Positions 26,252-35,731 of a stretch of DNA of 64,000 nucleotides are shown one piece after another (the first letter of the stretch is position 1; each line of letters opens with the position of its first letter). The stretch comes from Methylotenera_A sp044228245 (GTDB lineage: Bacteria > Pseudomonadota > Gammaproteobacteria > Burkholderiales > Methylophilaceae): the NCBI GenBank assembly GCA_044228245.1, contig JBGAVG010000005.1, positions 124,001 to 188,000 on the forward strand. The letters are read 5' to 3'. The notes under the pieces are model-generated. The model was not told where the DNA came from and did not search any database. It saw nothing but the letters and a program-made list of their open reading frames with translations. The position numbers and the translations under genes are program-made.

Positions 26252-27718
26252 TTATTTTTCTAGGCCGGCCATGGCGATATATTTAATTTCCAGGTACTCA
26301 TCTATTCCGTGATGAGAGCCTTCACGCCCAAGCCCCGATTGTTTCACGCCGCCAAACGGCGCGACCTCGTTGGAAATCATGCCGGTATTGACGCCCACCA
26401 TGCCGTATTCAAGCGCTTCCGCCACGCGCCAGATGCGGCCGATATCGCGGCTGTAGAAGTACGAAGCCAGCCCGAACTCGGTACGATTGGCCATTTCAAT
26501 GACTTCTTCATCTGTCTTGAAGCGGAATAACGGTGCCACCGGACCAAAGGTCTCTTCGCGGAAAATCATGCTATCCGCGGTCACATCCGCCAACACTGTT
26601 GGCTCAAAAAATGTGCCGCCCAGGTTATGGCGCTTTCCGCCTTGCACAAGTTTTGCGCCTTTTTTCACGGCATCCGCAACATGGCTTTCTATTTTCTCAA
26701 CGGCGGCGCTATCAATGAGCGGGCCTTGCGTCACACCATCTGCTGTGCCTTCGCCGACCTTAAGCTGACCGACCTTGGCCGCAAGCTTCTTAGCAAACGC
26801 ATCGAATACGCCATCCTGCACAAACAGCCTGTTCGCGCACACACAAGTTTGGCCGGCATTGCGGAACTTGCTGATCATGGCACCTTCTACCGCGGCGTCC
26901 AAATCGGCATCGTCAAATACAATAAAAGGGGCATTGCCGCCCAATTCCAGCGAAAGTTTTTTAATAGTATCGGCACACTGGCGCATTAAAATGCGGCCGA
27001 CTTCGGTGGAGCCCGTAAATGAAAGCTTGGTCACGATTGGGCTTTCACACATCACTGCGCCAATTTCGCGCGCCTTGCCGGTAATGACTTGCAGCACGCC
27101 TGCTGGCACACCTGCTTCTTCCGCCAAGACAGCCAACGCAATTGCAGATAAAGGCGTTTGTTCTGCCGGCTTGATGATCATGGAGCAACCTGCCGCGAGC
27201 GCTGGGGCCGCTTTACGCGTGATCATGGCCACGGGGAAGTTCCACGGCGTGATAGCGGCTGTCACGCCAATCGGCTGCTTAACTACCAGCAAGCGACGGT
27301 CACCGGCCGGTGAAGGAATCACCTCACCATAGACGCGCTTGGCTTCTTCTGCGAACCACTCGATAAAACTGGCACCATACGTAATTTCTCCGCGCGCCTC
27401 GGCCAGCGGCTTGCCCTGCTCTGCCGTGAGAATTTGCGCCAGATCTTCGCGATGCTGAATAATTAAATCAAACCAGCGCCTCAGAATCACCGCGCGGGCC
27501 TGTGCGGTAAGCGTTTTCCAGGTCTTTTGTGCGACTTCGGCAGCAACAATTGCGCGCTCAGTTTCAGCACGGCCCATGCGCGGCACTTCACAGACAACCC
27601 GCCCGTTTGCAGGGTTGGTTACAGCGATTTTCTCACCGGAATCCGCCCCCACCCAGGCTCCGGCCAGCCAGGTGCTGCCAGGCCTGAGTAAAGTTGTATG
27701 ATTTAATTTTAGCGTCAT
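26252..27718 (-). CDS. gabD: Succinate-semialdehyde dehydrogenase (NADP-type)
   Basis: 488 residues. Motifs typical of GabD: PWNFPVAMITRKAAPALAAGC, FTGSTEVGRILMRQCA, LELGGNAPFIVFDDADLD, catalytic Cys in RNAGQTCVCANR, and C-terminal GVNTGMISNEVAPFGGVKQSGLGREGSHHG. It converts succinate semialdehyde to succinate, the last step of putrescine and GABA breakdown. The ribosome site AGG precedes ATG 27718. It begins 11 bp after potI, joining transporter and catabolic genes in one transcript. Confidence 0.93.
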   Translation of the reverse strand: MTLKLNHTTLLRPGSTWLAGAWVGADSGEKIAVTNPANGRVVCEVPRMGRAETERAIVAAEVAQKTWKTLTAQARAVILRRWFDLIIQHREDLAQILTAEQGKPLAEARGEITYGASFIEWFAEEAKRVYGEVIPSPAGDRRLLVVKQPIGVTAAITPWNFPVAMITRKAAPALAAGCSMIIKPAEQTPLSAIALAVLAEEAGVPAGVLQVITGKAREIGAVMCESPIVTKLSFTGSTEVGRILMRQCADTIKKLSLELGGNAPFIVFDDADLDAAVEGAMISKFRNAGQTCVCANRLFVQDGVFDAFAKKLAAKVGQLKVGEGTADGVTQGPLIDSAAVEKIESHVADAVKKGAKLVQGGKRHNLGGTFFEPTVLADVTADSMIFREETFGPVAPLFRFKTDEEVIEMANRTEFGLASYFYSRDIGRIWRVAEALEYGMVGVNTGMISNEVAPFGGVKQSGLGREGSHHGIDEYLEIKYIAMAGLEK

Positions 27719-27729
27719 GGAACTGCCTG

Positions 27730-28575
27730 TTATTTATTCGCATCGCTGTAGGCAAGCGCCATTTCACGTTTGCGTTTGCGCTCCTGATGCGACTGGTAAA
27801 AACTCGATGCCACCACGGCGATAGTCACAACAACGATGGTCACGGTGGCCACCGCATTGATGGTTGGGTTTAAGCCCAGCCTGGCGCGCGAGAAAATCAC
27901 CATCGGCATCGTGGAGTAGCCTGGTCCAGACAAGAATGAAGACAGCACGACATCATCAAACGACAGCGTGAAGGTCAGTAAAAACGCCGAAACAAGCGAT
28001 GGCGTTAATAATGGCAAGGTCACCAGCGTAAACACCTGCCATGGTTTGCAGCCCAGGTCCATGGCGGCCTCTTCTAAACTGCTATCCATTTCTCGCAAGC
28101 GGGAAGTCACCACGACCGCCGCATAGGCGGTGCCTAGCAGCGCGTGTCCAAGCAATATGGTAAACAGGCCTCGCTCTGGGAAACCCAGCCAGTGCTGGAT
28201 GGAAACCAGCATTAATAGCAATGACAAACCCACAATTACATCCGGCATCACTAGCGGGGTGCTGGCCATAGAAGAAAGCAAAGCACGCCCGCGAAATTGT
28301 GTGTAACGGTGCAGCGCAAAAGCGGTAAACGTACCAAAAAACACGGACATTAAGGCAGATAGAAAAGCAATTTTTAACGATAAGAATACCGCAGAAATCA
28401 AATCGCTGTCTTCCATTAATGCACTGTACCAACGCATGCTGGCATGTGACCAAACGGTGACCAGCTTGGAGTCGTTAAACGAAAATACAACGAGCGTGAT
28501 AATGGGCAAATATAGAAATGCGTAAACCGCTAACATCCAGCCCTTGGCAAAGAGTTTATTTGAGGCCTGACTCAT
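27730..28575 (-). CDS. potI: Putrescine ABC transporter permease
   Basis: 281 residues with about six membrane helices and the binding-protein-dependent permease EAA loop (EEAAMDLGCKPWQVFTLVTLP). PotC/PotI-type N-terminus with YLPIITLVVFSFNDSK. It overlaps potH by 4 bp (ATGA), implying coupled translation. Works with PotH, PotG and PotF to import putrescine. Confidence 0.92.
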   Translation of the reverse strand: MSQASNKLFAKGWMLAVYAFLYLPIITLVVFSFNDSKLVTVWSHASMRWYSALMEDSDLISAVFLSLKIAFLSALMSVFFGTFTAFALHRYTQFRGRALLSSMASTPLVMPDVIVGLSLLLMLVSIQHWLGFPERGLFTILLGHALLGTAYAAVVVTSRLREMDSSLEEAAMDLGCKPWQVFTLVTLPLLTPSLVSAFLLTFTLSFDDVVLSSFLSGPGYSTMPMVIFSRARLGLNPTINAVATVTIVVVTIAVVASSFYQSHQERKRKREMALAYSDANK

Positions 28576-29477
28576 GATTTAGCCTCGCCTAGCTTCGCTT
28601 CGGCTTTATTTAAGAGCGCCATCGGGACTAGAATAATCAGTATCATCACCACCGCCACAGCGGCTGCCATCGGCCAATCGTTATTGCTAAAAAACTCATC
28701 CCACAATACACGGCCAATCATTAAAGTATCAGGCCCGCCTAACAGTTCAGGAATTACAAACTCGCCTACCGCCGGAATAAACACCAGCATGGAGCCCGCA
28801 ATAATGCCCGCTTTGGAGAGCGGCACCGTAATCAGCCAGAAAGCCTTGAAAGGACTGGTGCCCAAGTCCGCCGCCGCTTCGAGATAACGCAAATCCATTT
28901 TGGACAGATTGGCATACAAGGGCAAAATCATAAACGGCAAGTAGGAATACACCATGCCCACAACCAATGAAAAAGAATTATTCATCATCGCCAGCGGCGC
29001 ATCGATAATCCCCAAGCTCATGAGCACATTATTGATGACACCGTTACTCACCAATAAAGTTTTCCAGGCATAAATACGCAATAAAAACGAGGTCCAGAAC
29101 GGCAGCATGATCAGCATGAGCAGCATGGGCTGCAGATGCTTGGGCGAGCGCGCCATGAAGTAGGCAAACGGATAACCAATGGCCAAACACAGAACGGTAG
29201 TGAGAAATGCGTACTTGATGGAAGAAAAATAAGTTTTAACATACAGCGCATCGCTGGCAATAAACTGATAACTCGCGAAATTGATCTTGAGCGTTGGCCA
29301 GCCCTCGCTCCAGCTAATCATGCTGGAAACTGAGGTGGCCTGCATCTCAGACACGCTGATCTTTAGCACAATCAGCAGCGGAATCGCCACCAGCAGGATA
29401 AACCAGCCGTACGGGATCCCAATGACGAGTTTATTGCCTTGAAACAAACCGCGGAAGTATTGAGTGAGCTTGTTCAT
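28572..29477 (-). CDS. potH: Putrescine ABC transporter permease
   Basis: 301 residues with six predicted membrane helices and an EAA loop (LEAAADLGTSPFKAFWLITVPLSKAG). The PotB/PotH signature MLPFWTSFLLRIYAWKTLL is present. It starts 9 bp after the potG stop and overlaps potI by 4 bp. Confidence 0.92.
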   Translation of the reverse strand: MNKLTQYFRGLFQGNKLVIGIPYGWFILLVAIPLLIVLKISVSEMQATSVSSMISWSEGWPTLKINFASYQFIASDALYVKTYFSSIKYAFLTTVLCLAIGYPFAYFMARSPKHLQPMLLMLIMLPFWTSFLLRIYAWKTLLVSNGVINNVLMSLGIIDAPLAMMNNSFSLVVGMVYSYLPFMILPLYANLSKMDLRYLEAAADLGTSPFKAFWLITVPLSKAGIIAGSMLVFIPAVGEFVIPELLGGPDTLMIGRVLWDEFFSNNDWPMAAAVAVVMILIILVPMALLNKAEAKLGEAKS

Positions 29478-29486
29478 GGCAGCACC

Positions 29487-30617
29487 TTATTGAGTCAACA
29501 CAACCATCGCTAAATCATTCCAGTGCATATAAGCGCGGTCGCCCCATGTCAGACCACAGCTTAAATCACGCGTATTGTTCATTTCTTGCGCTTTTACGAT
29601 CTTGCCAGTGCTGGTTTTAAGGTGATAAGTGGTGTGGTCGCCAAAATACACAATCTCCACCACTTCACCCTCGCACCAGTTGTATTCACCTGCTGGCTTA
29701 TCCTTAGTAAGCATGATTTTTTCTGGCCGTAGCGCCACGCTTACGGACTGCCCTTGATGCCCGCTAATGCCGTGGCCTACATAATGCACACATTCCGGAC
29801 AACGGACAGTGACGTGATCTGCTTCGTCTTCTTCTATCACACCTTCAAACATATTCACATTACCAATAAAATCAGCCACTTGCCGACTATTCGGCATTTC
29901 ATAAACCGTGTCTGGCTCACCCACCTGCAGGAAATAGCCTTCCGCCATGACCGCAATGCGCGAGGCCATGGTCATGGCTTCTTCCTGGTCGTGTGTCACC
30001 AGCACACAGGTCACGCCAACTTCTTCAATAATATTGACTAATTCTAACTGGGTAGATTCGCGTAATTTTTTATCCAGCGCGCCAAGCGGCTCGTCCAGCA
30101 AAAGTAATTTAGGGCGCTTAGCCAGACTGCGCGCCAGAGCTACACGCTGCTGCTGTCCACCAGAAAGCTGATGTGGCTTACGCTGGGCGTATTTATTCAA
30201 CTGCGCTAGACTCAACATTGCCTCAACACGGCTTGCAATTTCATCCTTAGGCAGATGGTCACGCTTCAGGCCAAACGCAATATTTTCCCAAACACTTAAA
30301 TGCGGGAAAAGTGCATAGGATTGAAACATCATGTTAATTGGGCGCTGATAAGATGGTATGTTGGTAATATCCTGATTTTCAAGAAAAATTCTGCCTTTGG
30401 TAGGCTTCTCAAAACCTGCCAGCATACGCAACAAGGTCGATTTTCCACACCCCGAGCCTCCAAGCAAACCAAAAATCTCACCTTTTGTGACGGTAAGCGA
30501 AACATCATCTACCGCTTTGATCGTTCCATCATAGATTTTGGTGATACCTTCAACTCTCAGCAAAACCTCTTTTTCAGCTGGCTTGCTGTCTGCTTGAGAT
30601 TTTGGTGCTGTCGCCAT
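29487..30617 (-). CDS. potG: Putrescine ABC transporter ATP-binding protein
   Basis: 376 residues. Walker A GGSGCGKST, signature LSGGQQQRVALARSLA, Walker B LLLLDEPLGALD, switch His in VTHDQEEA, and a C-terminal TOBE-type domain (about 290-376, SVALRPEKIMLT). AAGG lies 6 nt before the ATG. It powers import through PotHI. A 108 bp gap with a strong hairpin separates it from potF. Confidence 0.94.
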   Translation of the reverse strand: MATAPKSQADSKPAEKEVLLRVEGITKIYDGTIKAVDDVSLTVTKGEIFGLLGGSGCGKSTLLRMLAGFEKPTKGRIFLENQDITNIPSYQRPINMMFQSYALFPHLSVWENIAFGLKRDHLPKDEIASRVEAMLSLAQLNKYAQRKPHQLSGGQQQRVALARSLAKRPKLLLLDEPLGALDKKLRESTQLELVNIIEEVGVTCVLVTHDQEEAMTMASRIAVMAEGYFLQVGEPDTVYEMPNSRQVADFIGNVNMFEGVIEEDEADHVTVRCPECVHYVGHGISGHQGQSVSVALRPEKIMLTKDKPAGEYNWCEGEVVEIVYFGDHTTYHLKTSTGKIVKAQEMNNTRDLSCGLTWGDRAYMHWNDLAMVVLTQ

Positions 30618-30684
30618 AGTGAGCCTTATATGAAATAACAGTTAAATGTAGCAGTTAAGAAATAGGTTAGAGCCTGCATGAAAG

Positions 30685-30710
30685 GCAGGCTTGTCGATTG
30701 GCAAGCCTGC
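30685..30710 (-). other. Intercistronic stem-loop between potF and potG
   Basis: GCAGGCTTG (30685-30693) pairs with CAAGCCTGC (30702-30710), a 9 bp GC-rich stem with 8 nt loop. On the minus strand the sequence after it (CTTTCATGC) is not a U-run, so it is more likely a partial terminator or a 3' end stabiliser that lets potF mRNA exceed the downstream transporter genes. Confidence 0.6.
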
Positions 30711-30725
30711 GCAGCCATTTTTAAT

Positions 30726-31883
30726 TTATGTACCTGTTTTAAATTGTGTATATAAGCGTGTCATGACGCGACGGGTTGCATTATCCACATTGCCAGGTGG
30801 AATCAGATTTTTAACATCGGCTTCCGGTAAAAAGATGGTTTTGTTGTTTTTAATTTCCGGGTCAACAAATTCCGTTGCCGCTTTGTTAGGGTTTGCATAA
30901 GTCACCGCATTGGTTAGCCCTGCATGCACTTCCGGCCTTAAAATGTAATTGATGAATTTATGCGCATTGTCTGGATGCTTCGCATCTGCTGGAATTGCCA
31001 TGGTATCCATAAACATATAGCCGCCCATTTTAGTCACCAGCGCTTCAATATTTTGCTCAGATTTGTTTTCGATAGAGCGTTTGCGTGCCAAGTTGAAATC
31101 ACCCGCCCAGCCAAGCGCCACGCAGATATTGCCGCTGGCTAGATCTTCAATTTGACCGCCTGAATTAAAGCGTTTGATATCAGGACGCACTTTCATCAGC
31201 ATGTCAAAGGCCACTTTGTAGTCATCCGCATTCAGACTGAACTCAGGCTTGCCTACATAACGCAATGCGATGGGAAACACTTCTGATGGTGCATCCAAAA
31301 ATGAGATGCCGCATGATTTAAGTTTGGACGTATATTTAGGATCAAACACCAAATCCCAGGTATTTTCAGGCATTGGCATATCGCCCAGCGCCGCCTTTAC
31401 CTTATCCACATTAATACCTACTGTCGTGTAGCTCCACAGCCAGTCCACCAGGTATTGATTGCCTGGATCAAGCTTGGCCATTTGCTCCAGCACTGCAGGA
31501 TCTAAGTTTTTCCAATTAGGTAATTTGCTTTTATCTAACTTTTGCAGCAAACCACCTTCCATTTGCATTTTGCCCCAGTTGGATGAGGGCACCACAATGT
31601 CATAGCCCGTATTTTTAGCAATCATTTTTGCATGCAAAATTTCGTTGCTATCAAACACATCATAACGTACTTTAATGCCGGTTTCTTTTTCAAAATTAGG
31701 AATCGTGTCTTCTGCCAAATAATCTGACCAGTTGTAAATGTTAAGGACTTTTTCTTCCTCGACCACTTTCGCCGGCTCGCTTGCTTTATCTCCGCTTGTT
31801 TTATCGCCGCACGAGACCAGCATCATGCCGGCAGCCACTACTGCAATCAAGCCTAACCAGCGCTTGCTAAAAGATACATTCAT
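30726..31883 (-). CDS. potF: Putrescine-binding protein, predicted lipoprotein
   Basis: 385 residues from ATG 31883, which has AAGGGG 8 nt upstream; an ATG two codons earlier is only 2 nt from that site. Signal with lipobox MMLVSC-G near residue 25, so it is predicted to be lipid-anchored, unlike soluble E. coli PotF. Mature start VLNIYNWSDYLAEDTIPNFEKETG is PotF/PotD-type. Ligand residues expected for putrescine are visible in FLDAPSEVF and LGWAGDFNLA. It delivers putrescine (or related amines) to PotHI. It has its own upstream gap of 190 bp. Confidence 0.92.
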   Translation of the reverse strand: MNVSFSKRWLGLIAVVAAGMMLVSCGDKTSGDKASEPAKVVEEEKVLNIYNWSDYLAEDTIPNFEKETGIKVRYDVFDSNEILHAKMIAKNTGYDIVVPSSNWGKMQMEGGLLQKLDKSKLPNWKNLDPAVLEQMAKLDPGNQYLVDWLWSYTTVGINVDKVKAALGDMPMPENTWDLVFDPKYTSKLKSCGISFLDAPSEVFPIALRYVGKPEFSLNADDYKVAFDMLMKVRPDIKRFNSGGQIEDLASGNICVALGWAGDFNLARKRSIENKSEQNIEALVTKMGGYMFMDTMAIPADAKHPDNAHKFINYILRPEVHAGLTNAVTYANPNKAATEFVDPEIKNNKTIFLPEADVKNLIPPGNVDNATRRVMTRLYTQFKTGT

Positions 31884-31977
31884 ATTCATTACCCCTTCAT
31901 TTGGTGAGTGATTAAAAACGTTTATTCAGTAAATTTACATCATTCATTTGAGCCGTGAAACACCTGTATTCATTATC

Positions 31978-31995
31978 GATTGCTCGCCAGCAATC
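31978..31995. promoter_or_regulatory. Inverted repeat upstream of potF
   Basis: GATTGCT (31978-31984) and AGCAATC (31989-31995) form a perfect 7 bp inverted repeat with a 4 nt centre in the spuC-potF gap, about 95 bp before the potF ATG. No U-run follows, so an operator or a processing hairpin is more likely than a terminator. Confidence 0.35.
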
Positions 31996-32073
31996 TTACA
32001 ATATGTATCAGCCAACAACCACAATTTTATTGGCGCACATTGCAAATTCAAACAAAATTTTCGCAGAAAATAC

Positions 32074-33444
32074 TTACAGCAAACCTCGTGTTTTTAAATC
32101 CAGCAGCGTCGCATCCAAGCATTTGTAAATTAGCGCAATCATTTCATCAATCTGCGCCTTAGTGGTCACGAGCGGCGGCGCAACAATCATGCGGTCGCCC
32201 ACAGCACGCATGATTAACCCATTGGCAAAACAATGTCCTCGGCAAATCATGCCAACCTCTAGTGCTTCATCAAAAGCAATGTGGTTTTGCTTGTCCTTCA
32301 TCAGCACAAACCCTGCCACCAGGCCGCAAGTTTCGGCACCGCCGACCAGTGGATGTTTTGCCAGTTCTGCATATCTCTCGGCCAGGTAAGGACCAGTTTC
32401 ATTCAGCACCCTGTCCACCAAGCCTTCGCTTTCAAGAATTTCAATATTTGCCAATGCCACAGCGCAAGCAACGGGATGACCGGAGTAGGTATAGCCATGG
32501 TTGAACTCGCCGCCTTTATCTATGAGCACATCGGCCACGCGTTTACCTACCACCACGCCACCAAGCGGGATGTAGCCTGAAGTCACGCCTTTGGCAAAAG
32601 TCATTAAATCCGGTCTAGCGCCCAGCAATTGCGAGCCGAACCATTTGCCCAGCCGGCCGAAACCGCAAATTACTTCATCGCAAATCAGCAAAATGCCGTA
32701 CTTGTCACATATTCTCTGGATTTCCGGCCAGTACGTTTTAGGCGGAATAATCACGCCGCCGGCACCCTGCACCGGCTCGCCAATAAAAGCGGCGACTTTA
32801 TCCGCCCCAACTTCCAGGATTTTATCCTCCAGCCACGAAGCCGCTCTAATGCCAAACGCGTCCCTGTCTTCATTCGGCGCCAGACCGTAATGATAAGGCT
32901 GCTCAATGTGCACAATGCCGGGGATCGGCAGACCACCCTGCGCATGCATGCCGCCCATGCCGCCTAAAGAAGCGCCTGCCACGGTTGAACCGTGATAGGC
33001 ATTGTTCCGGCTGATGATGACTGTGCGTTCCGGCTGGCCCAGTGTCGTCCAGTAATGACGTACCATGCGCAGATTGGTATCGTTTGACTCCGAGCCTGAA
33101 CTGCTGAAAAACACATGGCTATAGTTGTCACCCGCCAGCTTGATAATTTTTTCTGCGAGTTTTACTGCCGGCACATTAGTGGTTTGAAAAAAACTGTTGT
33201 AATAAGGCAATTCCAACATTTGCTTAGCAGCCGCATCCACCAAGGCTTTGCGGCCGTAGCCAACATTCACGCACCACAGCCCCGACATCGCATCAAAGAT
33301 TTTCGCGCCTTCCGAATCCCAGATATACACGCCCTCAGCTTTGGTAATGATGCGTGCACCCTTGGCCGCAAGGCTTTTGTGGTCGGTAAACGGGTGCATA
33401 TAGTGCGCCGAATCTATGGCTTGAATGCTTTTAGTAATGGTCAT
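32074..33444 (-). CDS. spuC: Putrescine--pyruvate aminotransferase
   Basis: 456 residues, class III PLP enzyme. Opening DSAHYMHPFTDHKSLAAKG is characteristic of SpuC and related omega-transaminases. VFFSSSGSESNDTNLRMVRHYW, AYHGSTVAGASLGGM and CDEVICGFGRLGKWFG are present, and the PLP lysine is in FAKGVTSGYIPLGG. It transaminates putrescine (or cadaverine, spermidine) with pyruvate, giving 4-aminobutyraldehyde and alanine. Gaps of 41 bp to puuA and 190 bp to potF. Confidence 0.88.
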   Translation of the reverse strand: MTITKSIQAIDSAHYMHPFTDHKSLAAKGARIITKAEGVYIWDSEGAKIFDAMSGLWCVNVGYGRKALVDAAAKQMLELPYYNSFFQTTNVPAVKLAEKIIKLAGDNYSHVFFSSSGSESNDTNLRMVRHYWTTLGQPERTVIISRNNAYHGSTVAGASLGGMGGMHAQGGLPIPGIVHIEQPYHYGLAPNEDRDAFGIRAASWLEDKILEVGADKVAAFIGEPVQGAGGVIIPPKTYWPEIQRICDKYGILLICDEVICGFGRLGKWFGSQLLGARPDLMTFAKGVTSGYIPLGGVVVGKRVADVLIDKGGEFNHGYTYSGHPVACAVALANIEILESEGLVDRVLNETGPYLAERYAELAKHPLVGGAETCGLVAGFVLMKDKQNHIAFDEALEVGMICRGHCFANGLIMRAVGDRMIVAPPLVTTKAQIDEMIALIYKCLDATLLDLKTRGLL

Positions 33445-33485
33445 GTCGTTCTCAATTCGTTATTTGGTGGCTCAGCCTGAGCAAT

Positions 33486-34856
33486 TTACACATGCATTAA
33501 CAAATGCTCTCGCTCCCACGGGCTAATCACGCGCATAAATTCATCATGCTCGGTTTCTTTCACAGCCAGATACACATCGATAAAGTTTTTGCCCAGCACT
33601 TCATGCAATGCTGTTGCATCTTCCAGCTCGCGCAACGCCTCCGACAGGCCGCGCGGTAGCTGATAATCATGGGCGTAGGCGCTGCCGGTGGTGACTTCGG
33701 TCGGTTTCAGCTTTTCCTTGATGCCCAGGTAGCCGCAAGCCAATGTGACTGCCATGGCCAGATAGGGGTTGGCATCTGCGCCCACTACACGATTTTCAAG
33801 ACGACGCGCTGAAGGATCGGAAATCGGCACCCGGATACCTACTGTACGATTGTCATAGCCCCATTCAATATTAATTGGCGCCGCGCCATTGCGTACGATG
33901 CGGCGATATGAGTTCACATACGGCGCAAGCAAGGCCATGGCGGCCGGCAGGTATTTTTGCAAGCCAGCAATGTAATGATAAAAAAGCGGTGAAGCCTCAC
34001 CATCCGGCTTGCTAAAAATATTCTGACAGGTTTTTGTATCAATCACGCTCTGGTGAATATGCATGGCCGAGCCTGGCTCATGTTCCATGGGTTTTGCCAT
34101 GAACGTGGCATACATATCATGCCGCATGGCCACCTCCCGCAATGTGCGTTTGAAGAAGAATGCTTTATCCGCCAGCACCATGGGTTCATCATGCAGGAAA
34201 TTGATTTCCATCTGCCCTGCCCCGAATTCATGAATCAGCGTATCCAGTTCCAGCCCCATAATTTCGCAGTAGTCGTAAATATCTTCAAACAATGGGTCAA
34301 ACTCGTTTACCGCATCAATACTGTAAAGCTGGCGGCTGGTCTCCTTGCGGCCGCTCCTGCCGACAGGGGGTGTCAGCGGCAGGTCCGGGTCAGTGTTACG
34401 CGCCAGCAGATAAAACTCCAGCTCGGGTGCCACGATGGGCGTCCAGCCCAAATCCTTGTATAAATCCGTGACCCGGCGCAATACGTTTCTTGGTGCAAAA
34501 TCAATCAGTTTTCCATCATGACCGACACAATCCATAATCACTTGCGCGGTGGGATCAACTGCCCAAGGAACCAACCTCAGGGTCACGGGATCCGGCAATA
34601 GCACCATGTCTTTATCGGTAAAGCCCATCACCCGGTCATAGCCTTCATGGCCTTCCGGCGACTCCCCCGTCACAGTCACGCCCAATACGGCCTCCGGCAA
34701 GCGCATGGCACGCTCGGTAGAAAACTTCTCGCGCGGCAAAATCTTGCCGCGTGCTACGCCAGTCAAATCGGGTACCAGGCACTCTATTTCCGTGACATTA
34801 TTCTCGGTCAGCCAGCGATCCATTGCTGCAAGATCAAAATTTTTACGTTCATGCAT
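33486..34856 (-). CDS. puuA: Gamma-glutamylputrescine synthetase (glutamylpolyamine ligase)
   Basis: 456 residues, GS-fold ligase. The N-terminus (VTEIECLVPDLTGVARGKILPREKF) and APELEFYLL, HEFGAGQMEINF, MAKPMEHEPGSAMHIHQS, VNSYRRIV and RRLENRVVGADANPYLA are typical of PuuA/SpuI. It joins glutamate to putrescine or a longer polyamine using ATP, starting the gamma-glutamyl route. GGGGA precedes ATG 34856. It is second in the operon, 57 bp after puuD. It is clearly distinct from the GS-like ligase at 22039-23394. Confidence 0.9.
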   Translation of the reverse strand: MHERKNFDLAAMDRWLTENNVTEIECLVPDLTGVARGKILPREKFSTERAMRLPEAVLGVTVTGESPEGHEGYDRVMGFTDKDMVLLPDPVTLRLVPWAVDPTAQVIMDCVGHDGKLIDFAPRNVLRRVTDLYKDLGWTPIVAPELEFYLLARNTDPDLPLTPPVGRSGRKETSRQLYSIDAVNEFDPLFEDIYDYCEIMGLELDTLIHEFGAGQMEINFLHDEPMVLADKAFFFKRTLREVAMRHDMYATFMAKPMEHEPGSAMHIHQSVIDTKTCQNIFSKPDGEASPLFYHYIAGLQKYLPAAMALLAPYVNSYRRIVRNGAAPINIEWGYDNRTVGIRVPISDPSARRLENRVVGADANPYLAMAVTLACGYLGIKEKLKPTEVTTGSAYAHDYQLPRGLSEALRELEDATALHEVLGKNFIDVYLAVKETEHDEFMRVISPWEREHLLMHV

Positions 34857-34913
34857 TTTTGTTCCCCAACTTCTTTTTATAAATAAATTTGAATCTATGT
34901 TACATATTGTTCG

Positions 34914-35684
34914 TTAGTTAATTGTAGCGTTCATCCGATTCCGGCAGGCTTCACCAAACGCTTTAAAAATTGCCAAATATTGCGGGTTCTCCATCACTTT
35001 CCACTCCGGATGCCATTGCACGCCTAAAGCAAAAGATCGGGCATCATCCACATGCAAAGCCTCTATCAGGCCATCCGGTGCATGTGCTTCTGCCGTCAAC
35101 CCTGCCCCCAGCTTGTCAATGCCTTGGCCGTGAATCGAATTCACCATCATGTGCGTGCTGTCCACTATCGATGCCAGTTGTCCATTGGCCACCAGGTGAA
35201 CCGGGTGTGCTGGCGCATATTGCGCTTCTGCAGGCGTATCATCCGCCTCGCGATGATCATTCAGACCAGTAACTTTATGCACGGCTTGATGCAGACTGCC
35301 ACCGAACGCCACATTCAGCTCCTGAAAGCCGCGGCAAATGGCCAACAGCGGGATGCCTGCGTCAATCGTCGCGTGAATCAGTTTTAGCGTAAGCGCATCT
35401 CGCGCAGGGTCTAGCGGCAACGCGGGATCATGTACCTCCTGGCCAAAATGTGAAGGATGCAGATTAGACACTGAACCTGTCAGCAAAACACCATCCGCCA
35501 TTGCCAGCAATTCTTCCAGCTCAATATGGTCGCTGACCGCAGGTACCAGCAGAGGCAAGGCTCCAGCCGCTTCCGCCACCGCTAGAATATATTTTTGCCC
35601 GACCGCATGAAAGGGATGCGCGCCGAGTTGCTTCACGTCAGCTGGCAGCAATACTACTGGTTTTCTGTGCACAGGTTTCTTCAT
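34914..35684 (-). CDS. puuD: Gamma-glutamyl-GABA hydrolase
   Basis: 256 residues, class I glutamine amidotransferase-like peptidase C26. Nucleophile Cys in LLAICRGFQELNVAFGG and His in GVQWHPEWK; the usual VNSIHGQGID loop is present. It releases GABA and glutamate, ending the gamma-glutamyl cycle before GabT. It is the first gene of the long minus-strand operon and is divergent from the MocR-type regulator. No clear ribosome site is visible before its ATG. Confidence 0.9.
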   Translation of the reverse strand: MKKPVHRKPVVLLPADVKQLGAHPFHAVGQKYILAVAEAAGALPLLVPAVSDHIELEELLAMADGVLLTGSVSNLHPSHFGQEVHDPALPLDPARDALTLKLIHATIDAGIPLLAICRGFQELNVAFGGSLHQAVHKVTGLNDHREADDTPAEAQYAPAHPVHLVANGQLASIVDSTHMMVNSIHGQGIDKLGAGLTAEAHAPDGLIEALHVDDARSFALGVQWHPEWKVMENPQYLAIFKAFGEACRNRMNATIN

Positions 35685-35731
35685 CGTTATTACTACTCAG
35701 CAACCCTATCAATATGCCTTCAATGCTCGTT

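Noticed and set aside
32035..32050. Sigma-54-like TTGGCGCACATTGCAAA near the spuC end
   Set aside because: GG to GC spacing is two bases short and it points away from potF.
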